18,285 bases of DNA from JAKFVA01 sp046155225 (lineage in GTDB: Bacteria > Pseudomonadota > Gammaproteobacteria > Burkholderiales > Burkholderiaceae_C), in the NCBI GenBank assembly GCA_046155225.1, contig JBJXED010000060.1:1-18285 (forward strand), written 5' to 3'. The notes below the pieces were generated by a model. The model saw only the letters and a list, made by a program, of their open reading frames with translations, did not search any database and was not told where the DNA came from. Position numbers and translations under genes: made by a program. Shown in pieces: positions 13,483 to 18,285 of the stretch. Positions within the stretch are counted from its first letter, which is position 1, and each line of letters starts with the position of its first letter.

Positions 13483-14884
13483 TGCTGGGCCTGCAGCGGC
13501 CCAGACCAGTCCCCCCGCCGAGCCCAGCCTGCCCTACACCGTGCGCGCGTCAGACACACTCATCGTGCTGGCCAAGGCGCTGCTGGTGCGGCCGGGGGAT
13601 TGGGCGCAGGTGGCGCAGTTCAACCAGATGAAAGACCCCAACTTCATCAAACCGGGGCAGGCGCTGCGCATCCCGCTGCGGCTGATGAAAAATCAGCCCG
13701 CGCCGGCCCAGCTCATCAGCGTGAGCGGCGAGGTGACTTTGGCCGGACAAGCGGCGACTGCTGGCGCTGCGCTAGCCGAAGGCGTGCGGCTGCAGACGGG
13801 GGCCAACAGCTCGGCCCTGGTGCAACTGGCCGACGGCAGCCGCCTGACCTTGCTGCCCGGTACGCTGGTCGAAGTCACGACCCAGCGCCACTACTCCTTG
13901 CCGGATGCGTCGGCTACGGGCTTGACCAACTGGTTCTCGGGCCTGGTGCGGCTGTTCCAGGGCTCGCTGGAGACACTGGCCGCCAACACCGCCCGCCGCG
14001 CCACGCCGCTGCAAGTGCAAACCCCCACCTCGCTGGTGGGCGTGCGCGGCACGCAGTTCCGCGTCGGCTACGCCGGGGCGGGTGCCGCCGGGGCGAGCAC
14101 CGAGGTGCTGCAAGGCCAGGTACGCGCCGACAACCCGGCGCAGGCCAGCGGCGCGGACTTGCCCGGCGGCACCGGGGCCATCGTCAACCCGAAGGAAAAG
14201 GAAGTCAAAGTCGTCAAGCTCCTCGCCGCGCCAGAGCTTGGCGGCTTGGCCACCGAAGTGTTCAAGCCGCTGGGCACGCTGGCGTTGCCGCCGCTGGCGG
14301 GGCTGCCTGGCGCGGTCGGCTACCGGCTGCAGGTCGCGCCAAGCGACAAGTTCGAGCAAATCGTGCGCGACCTGCAAGGCAGCCAGAGTGTCGAACTCGG
14401 CAGCCTGCCGCTGGGCCCGTGGGTGGTGCGCCTGCGCGGCATCGACGGCCAGGGGCTGGAGGGGTTTGACGCGGTGGCGCGGCTGACCGTGCAGCCCGAG
14501 CCCGTGCGCACCTGGCAGGTGCTCAGCTCGGCGCTGCGCCACCGGGGCGGCGGCACCTTGCTGGCCTGGGACGGCGTGCAGGCCAATGGTCAGCCTTTTG
14601 CGCCCGCCCAAACCCGCTACTCGGCTGTGCTGGCCAGCGACAGCGCCCTCACGCAAGTGCTGCAGCTCCCGCAACTGCCGCTGGTGCTGGCGCTGCCGCC
14701 CGGACACGCAGGCTTGCCGCTGCTGCAACTGGGCGACTTGAAGCCAGGCACGTATTACCTGAAGCTGCTGGCACAGGAAGGCAGCGCCGCAGCGGTGGAA
14801 TCCAAGGTCTACCGTTTTGACCTGCCGGGCAATTGGGGCAGCACGGTGCTGGATATCGCCTCGGGCCTGCAGCCGCTGCGCTGA
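13421..14884 (+). CDS. Exported LysM and FecR domain protein
   Basis: 487 residues. The N-terminus (MQNMSLAKVFTAYIASLLIA, then FAGPAAA) is a signal peptide with likely cleavage near 27, so the protein is periplasmic or surface-exposed. A LysM domain at 39-85 (YTVRASDTLIVLAKALL to IKPGQALRIP) should bind peptidoglycan or a related glycan. A FecR domain follows at about 98-230, with VSGEVTLAG, LADGSRLTLLPGT and the VGVRGTQFRV motif. The remaining half resembles Ig-like repeats with alternating hydrophobic residues. Such LysM-FecR proteins in betaproteobacteria often sit beside CHASE2 signalling genes; none is present here. ATG 13421 or 13430 could be the start; both lie in a repeat copy. The protein probably acts in envelope sensing or structure, which is inference. 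Confidence 0.82.
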   Translation: MQNMSLAKVFTAYIASLLIAFAGPAAAQTSPPAEPSLPYTVRASDTLIVLAKALLVRPGDWAQVAQFNQMKDPNFIKPGQALRIPLRLMKNQPAPAQLISVSGEVTLAGQAATAGAALAEGVRLQTGANSSALVQLADGSRLTLLPGTLVEVTTQRHYSLPDASATGLTNWFSGLVRLFQGSLETLAANTARRATPLQVQTPTSLVGVRGTQFRVGYAGAGAAGASTEVLQGQVRADNPAQASGADLPGGTGAIVNPKEKEVKVVKLLAAPELGGLATEVFKPLGTLALPPLAGLPGAVGYRLQVAPSDKFEQIVRDLQGSQSVELGSLPLGPWVVRLRGIDGQGLEGFDAVARLTVQPEPVRTWQVLSSALRHRGGGTLLAWDGVQANGQPFAPAQTRYSAVLASDSALTQVLQLPQLPLVLALPPGHAGLPLLQLGDLKPGTYYLKLLAQEGSAAAVESKVYRFDLPGNWGSTVLDIASGLQPLR

Positions 14885-14903
14885 GCCGCAGGCAGCGTGG
14901 GCG

Positions 14904-15677
14904 TTATTTGCCCAGCACGTCGGTGAGTTGGCTGGCGGGAAATGCCGGCGCGCGCTCGGCCTCGCACGGCACGCAACCCGAGGTTTTGGCGGCGGCCGAG
15001 AGTTTTTCCAGCGCCGTCCAGAGCATCGCGATTTGCTCTTCCTGCGAAGCGGCGCTGTCAATCAGACCCCGCAGCGCCTGGCTGATGGGATCGTCGTTTT
15101 GCGTGACGCCGTAGGCTGAAAACCCCATTTTCGAGGCGGTTTCCTCGCGCCTGGCATCGGTGTCGGCCTGGATGATGCGCGCCGGGTTGCCCACCGCCGT
15201 AGCCCCGGCGGGCACGGGTTTGGTCACCACGGCGTTCGAGCCGATCTTGGCGTTGTCGCCCACCGTAAAGCCGCCCAGCACCTTGGCCCCCGCGCCGACC
15301 ACCACATTGCGCCCGAGCGTGGGATGGCGTTTGACACCTTTGTACAGCGAGGTACCGCCCAGCGTGACGCCCTGGTAGATGGTGCAGCCGTCGCCGATTT
15401 CCGCCGTCTCGCCGACCACCACGCCCATGGCGTGGTCAAAAAACACGCAACTGCCGATTTTTGCCGCCGGGTGAATTTCTATGCCGGTCAGCAGCCGCGA
15501 GACGTTGGATATAAACCGTGCCAGCCACTTGAGCCCATGCTGCCAGCACCACTGCGCGCGGCGGTGCAACACCAGCGCATGCACGCCCGGATAGCAAGTG
15601 AGCACTTCCCAAAAGCCGCGCGCGGCAGGGTCGCGGGCCTGAATGCAGGCAATGTCGGAACGCAGGCGGGTAAACAT
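14904..15677 (-). CDS. cysE: Serine O-acetyltransferase
   Basis: Transfers acetyl from acetyl-CoA to serine, the first step of cysteine synthesis. It is 257 residues, the shorter EpsC/CysE form. The left-handed beta-helix is clear: GIEIHPAAKIG, DHAMGVVVGETAEIGDG near 81-97, YQGVTLGGTS at 101-110 and GNPARII near 163-169. D81-H82 and H118 (in KRHPTLG) correspond to the active-site residues of the family. A C-terminal tail of about 80 residues is longer than needed for catalysis and contains a CVPC motif. It starts 23 bases after trmJ, so the two are probably cotranscribed. It is convergent with the LysM-FecR gene, 19 bases away. Confidence 0.94.
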   Translation of the reverse strand: MFTRLRSDIACIQARDPAARGFWEVLTCYPGVHALVLHRRAQWCWQHGLKWLARFISNVSRLLTGIEIHPAAKIGSCVFFDHAMGVVVGETAEIGDGCTIYQGVTLGGTSLYKGVKRHPTLGRNVVVGAGAKVLGGFTVGDNAKIGSNAVVTKPVPAGATAVGNPARIIQADTDARREETASKMGFSAYGVTQNDDPISQALRGLIDSAASQEEQIAMLWTALEKLSAAAKTSGCVPCEAERAPAFPASQLTDVLGK

Positions 15678-15700
15678 AGGCGCAGTCTAGCGGAGGGCTT

Positions 15701-16564
15701 TCAAGGCTGCTCGGGGGCGGCAGGCCCCCCATCAACGTGGCGTGTGCTGGGCAATAGGGTCGCCGCCCTCAGCGCGGCCCTGGCAATGCCGCGCAAGATG
15801 TGAATTTCCTCTTGCGTGACCTGCGCGCGGTTGGCGAGCTGGTTCAGCCTGGGCAGCAGTTTTTTGGGCGAGGCCGGGTCAAGGTAGCCCAATGCCACCA
15901 ACGCCTCTTGCCAATGGGCGAGCATGGCAGCGGTTTGCTGCGCGTCGGCCCACTGCGGCGCTGCGGCGCTGGGCGCGGGCACAGCGGTAAACCCCTCACC
16001 CAGCGCGGCAAGTGCCAGCCGCCATTCATAGGCGATCACTTGAATTGCCGAGGCCAGGTTGAGCGAACCAAAGTCGGGGTTGGTCGGGATCGACAGCGCC
16101 ACGTGGCAGCGGTACACGTCTTCGTTGGCCATGCCGTAGCGCTCGCTGCCAAACAGCAGCGCTAGGCCAAAACCGGCTTTGGGCGCTGTTTTTAATGCCA
16201 AATCGGCCTCTAGCCAAGGTGTTTCCTGCCGGTATTGCTCACTATTTTGTAGTTGGCTTATGAGCGCTGAAAAATGCTCGCGCGGTGCCTGCGTGGGCGG
16301 GCCAAAGTCGCGCGGCGTCATGGCGGTGGCGCACAGGTGCGTCATGCCGCCCAGCGCTTCGTCCAGTGTTTGAACCAAGCGGGCCTTGGCCAGCACGTCC
16401 AGCGCCCCGCTGGCGCGCTGGATGGTTTCCTCCCGCCGCAGCACGTTGGGCCAGCGCGGCGCGACCAGCACCAGGTCGTCAAAGCCCATCACCTTCATGG
16501 CGCGGGCGGCCGCGCCGACATTGCCGGCGTGGCTGGTGTGGATCAGAACAAAGCGGGTTTTCAC
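15701..16564 (-). CDS. trmJ: tRNA (cytidine/uridine-2'-O-)-methyltransferase TrmJ
   Basis: A SPOUT-family methylase that modifies the 2'-O of residue 32 in the anticodon loop of certain tRNAs. The marks are RFVLIHTSHAGNVGAAARAM at 4-23, FGSERYGMANEDV at 138-150 and the knot motif IPTNPDFGSLNLASAIQVIAYE in two parts near 159-180. I set the start at GTG 16564, where family homology begins (VKTRF for the usual MKTRF); a TTG at 16597 would add 11 residues. From GTG it is 287 residues. About residues 103-127 (LQNSEQYRQETPWLEADLAL) are encoded by a repeat copy in antisense orientation and lie between the two halves of the catalytic domain. suhB is divergent; cysE follows. Confidence 0.88.
   Translation of the reverse strand: MKTRFVLIHTSHAGNVGAAARAMKVMGFDDLVLVAPRWPNVLRREETIQRASGALDVLAKARLVQTLDEALGGMTHLCATAMTPRDFGPPTQAPREHFSALISQLQNSEQYRQETPWLEADLALKTAPKAGFGLALLFGSERYGMANEDVYRCHVALSIPTNPDFGSLNLASAIQVIAYEWRLALAALGEGFTAVPAPSAAAPQWADAQQTAAMLAHWQEALVALGYLDPASPKKLLPRLNQLANRAQVTQEEIHILRGIARAALRAATLLPSTRHVDGGPAAPEQP
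16190..16254 (+). repeat. Dispersed short repeat, copy E, inside trmJ
   Basis: CTAGCCAAGGTG at 16210-16221, then TTTCCTGCCGGTA and a TGCT-containing AT-rich arm, the closest match to copies B and C. The host gene is on the minus strand, so the repeat is read in antisense, yet leaves the frame open. Confidence 0.75.
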
Positions 16565-16591
16565 AGTGGGCAAGGGCGGTTGAAAACGGGG

Positions 16592-16616
16592 CGACAACTA
16601 CAATTGCCTATTGTCG
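16592..16616. promoter_or_regulatory. Inverted repeat in the trmJ-suhB divergent region
   Basis: CGACAA (16592-16597) and TTGTCG (16611-16616) flank a second inverted pair, ACAAT (16600-16604) and ATTGT (16610-16614). A TTGAAA at 16580-16585 and TACAAT at 16599-16604 look like promoter boxes for suhB, but the spacer is only 13 bases. The region probably holds the control sites of both genes; I cannot place a promoter firmly. Confidence 0.3.
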
Positions 16617-16660
16617 TTGCCCGCATCGCCGGGCATCCCCACCGCTCTTTCCTACCTTCT

Positions 16661-17569
16661 ATGTCCAGCAACCTCCACCCCATGCTCAACGTGGCCATCA
16701 AGGCCGCGCGCGCCGCCGGCGCCATCATCAACCGCGCCGCGCTGGACATCGAAGCCCTGCGCATCTCGCAAAAACAGGTCAATGACTATGTGACCGAGGT
16801 CGATCTGGCCAGCGAAGCCGCGATCATCGACACCTTGCTCACCGCCTACCCCGGCCACGGCATCCTGGCCGAAGAATCCGGCACCGAGCGCGGCGCGAAA
16901 GACTCGGAGTTTGTCTGGATCATTGACCCGCTCGACGGCACCACCAATTTCATCCACGGCTTTCCGGTGTATTGCGTCAGCATTGCGCTGGCGGTGAAGG
17001 GAAAAGTGGAGCAAGCCGTGGTCTACGACCCGACCCGCAACGACTTGTTTTCTGCCAGCAAAGGCCGCGGCGCGTTTGTCAACGACCGGCGTCTGCGCGT
17101 GGGCAAGCGCATCCGCCTCTCGGACTGCCTGCTGTCCACCGGCTTCCCGTTTCGCCCCGGCGACGACATGCCGCGCTACCTGCAACTGCTCTCCGAAGTC
17201 ATGCCCAAAATCGCCGACCTGCGCCGCCCCGGCGCGGCCGCGCTCGATTTGGCCTACGTGGCCGCCGGTTTCACCGACGGCTTTTTCGAAACCGGCCTGC
17301 AACCCTGGGACGTGGCGGCAGGCTCCTTGCTGGTACAAGAGGCGGGGGGCCTGGTCGGCAATTACAGCGGCGAGGCCGACTTCTTGATGCACGGTGAATG
17401 CATGGCCGCCAGCCCGAAAATTTATGCGCAAATGGCACCGCTGCTGGCCCCCTATTCCAAGTTCGCCGGGGTGACCGACAAGACGGCGGTGCGCAAGAAG
17501 CTCACCGGCCGGGCAGCGGCGGCGGCTGCGCCGCCAGCGCTGGATAAACCAGAAGATGCGCCGTTTTGA
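16661..17569 (+). CDS. suhB: Inositol monophosphatase family protein SuhB
   Basis: A magnesium-dependent phosphatase; in E. coli SuhB also binds RNA polymerase and NusA in ribosomal RNA antitermination. Metal ligands are in ILAEESG at 68-74 (E71, E72), WIIDPLDGTTNFIHGFP at 86-102 (D89, D92) and WDVAAGSLLVQEAGG at 216-230 (D217). It is 302 residues, longer than E. coli SuhB (267), because of an alanine- and proline-rich tail (GRAAAAAAPPALDKPEDAPF). ATG 16661 is chosen; the open frame before it overlaps the minus-strand trmJ. ATG 16682 is possible. It is divergent from trmJ. Confidence 0.93.
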   Translation: MSSNLHPMLNVAIKAARAAGAIINRAALDIEALRISQKQVNDYVTEVDLASEAAIIDTLLTAYPGHGILAEESGTERGAKDSEFVWIIDPLDGTTNFIHGFPVYCVSIALAVKGKVEQAVVYDPTRNDLFSASKGRGAFVNDRRLRVGKRIRLSDCLLSTGFPFRPGDDMPRYLQLLSEVMPKIADLRRPGAAALDLAYVAAGFTDGFFETGLQPWDVAAGSLLVQEAGGLVGNYSGEADFLMHGECMAASPKIYAQMAPLLAPYSKFAGVTDKTAVRKKLTGRAAAAAAPPALDKPEDAPF

Positions 17570-17875
17570 CCTGCTGACCAGTGCTACAAGCTAGCCAAAA
17601 CCATAGTAAATAACAGTAGCGCCTCCCGCTCGTCAGCTCACGCAAATGCCACTTATGAGCCCCGAAAAATGCGGTTACTTCTACAAAAATGCGACGCCGG
17701 GCGCGTTTCTGACAGTTTGGCCACTGTAAAAGCTCATTTTTAGCAATTTTTTGGATAATTCCACTGACGTAATTTGGACCTAGCCCTTAATAAATGTGCG
17801 GGTGCAGCTACTTTTTTTTACTATGACTTTTGATTGGCCCAAAAGGACGGGAGCAACCCATCCTGTGCCCATCAC
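17570..17875. other. 306-base intergenic region after suhB
   Basis: AT-richer than the genes around it, with no convincing gene. It holds repeat copy F at its left end and a small hairpin, ACAGT (17712-17716) with ACTGT (17723-17727), followed later by T-runs at 17737-17754, which may end suhB transcription weakly. A stretch at 17799-17826 (GCAGCTAC, a T-run and ACTATGA) resembles the AT-rich arm of such repeats. The flanking genes converge here. Confidence 0.5.
17581..17621 (+). repeat. Dispersed short repeat, copy F, partial, after suhB
   Basis: GCTAGCCAAAACC at 17590-17602, then ATAGTAAATAACAGTAGC, matches the core start and the AT-rich arm but lacks the CTGCC middle segment. It is probably a deleted copy. 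Confidence 0.5.
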
Positions 17876-18285
17876 TCACAGCAGCCCAGGCAAGGCCGCC
17901 CCCAAAAAGTCATACACCGCCCGAATCCGCGGATTGGTGCGAATCTCGCGGTGCACCGCCAGCCAGACCGGCAGCGGCGGGATTTTGAACATGCCGAGCA
18001 GCGGCGTGACTTGCGGATTGCTGCGGGCCAAATAGTCGGCAACAAAGCCGATGCCGAGGCCAGCTTGTACGGCCGCCCAATACGCCATTAAGTCGTCGGT
18101 GCGAAGGGCGAAATCGGCTGGAGCCGTGTTGATGCCAAACGCCGCCAAGCCGCGCACGATGGTTTGCTGCTGGTCGTTGCCGATCAAATCATGCTGTAGC
18201 AAATCCGCCTGGCTTTGCGGCGTGCCGCGGCGGCGCAAATAGTCTTTGTGCGCATAGATCCCCAGCGTGACTTTGCCAATGCGTT
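17876..18285 (-). CDS. LysR-type transcriptional regulator, C-terminal part (5' end outside window)
   Basis: The minus-strand frame is open to the end of the window, so only the last 136 residues are seen: part of the effector-binding domain. It starts RIGKVTLGIYAHKDYLRRRG and continues with DLLQHDLIGND, FALRTDDLMAYWAAVQAGLGIGFVADYLA, and PPLPVWLAVHREIRTNPRIRAVYDFL. The AAVxAGLGIGF block and the LAVHREIRTNPRIRAVYDFL ending are typical of LysR substrate-binding domains. The DNA-binding N-terminus is outside, so targets and effector are unknown. The TTG at 18238 is inside the gene and not its start. Confidence 0.85.
   Translation of the reverse strand, partial: RIGKVTLGIYAHKDYLRRRGTPQSQADLLQHDLIGNDQQQTIVRGLAAFGINTAPADFALRTDDLMAYWAAVQAGLGIGFVADYLARSNPQVTPLLGMFKIPPLPVWLAVHREIRTNPRIRAVYDFLGAALPGLL

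Noticed and set aside
13772..15061. A 429-codon minus-strand open frame across the LysM-FecR gene and the cysE end
   Set aside because: Antisense shadow of two well-supported genes, with low-complexity Q/R/A/H composition.
17796..18242. Plus-strand small genes at the right end
   Set aside because: They are antisense to the LysR-type regulator or lie in the AT-rich spacer, and none has coding character.

Overview
The window looks like chromosome from a betaproteobacterium of the family Comamonadaceae, close in style to Rhodoferax or Polaromonas. The reasons are the high-GC coding style, the gene order (nasA-ybiB-cobA; pmbA divergent from darP; trmJ divergent from suhB, with cysE after trmJ), and a short dispersed repeat of a kind I associate with this family. 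The assignment rests on recognised protein families and order, not on a search.

Layout. (1) 1-4238: the end of a nitrate assimilation cluster. It holds the 3' end of the assimilatory nitrate reductase gene nasA, an aldehyde dehydrogenase that looks interposed, a decayed CopG-type antitoxin relic on the opposite strand, then ybiB and cobA (precorrin-2/siroheme methylase, which supplies the nitrite reductase cofactor) overlapping by 4 bases. (2) 4281-5510: a BaiN/HI0933-type flavoprotein. (3) 5542-6235: a low-GC, disturbed stretch with an orphan RsbRD-like sensor domain and a tiny ORF overlapping its start. (4) 6236-9595, all on the minus strand: a secreted Cys-rich repeat protein, a membrane family 2 glycosyltransferase and a TPR plus beta-barrel YaiO-like outer membrane protein, read in that order; this looks like a small surface-polysaccharide locus. 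(5) 9695-10558: rpsU with a clear -10 box and terminator, then a yqeY-type gene. (6) 10614-13390: pmbA on minus, divergent from darP-mog on plus; darP and mog overlap by 4 bases. Mog makes molybdenum cofactor, which NasA needs. (7) 13421-17569: a LysM-FecR envelope protein on plus, convergent with the minus pair trmJ-cysE, then suhB divergent from trmJ. (8) 17570-18285: a 306-base spacer and the 3' part of a LysR-type regulator that runs off the end.

The most unusual feature is a short interspersed repeat of about 45-75 bp, with core CTAGCCaaGGTG and then CTGCC and an AT-rich arm. I see six copies, all in the same orientation. Two are intergenic. Three lie in frame inside genes (ybiB, the flavoprotein, trmJ), and one forms the start and most of the signal peptide of the LysM-FecR protein. 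The second is the Cys-rich secreted protein: three tandem 30-residue units with invariant cysteine spacing, upstream of the glycosyltransferase and outer membrane barrel. I saw no tRNA, rRNA, CRISPR array, intact transposase or phage gene.
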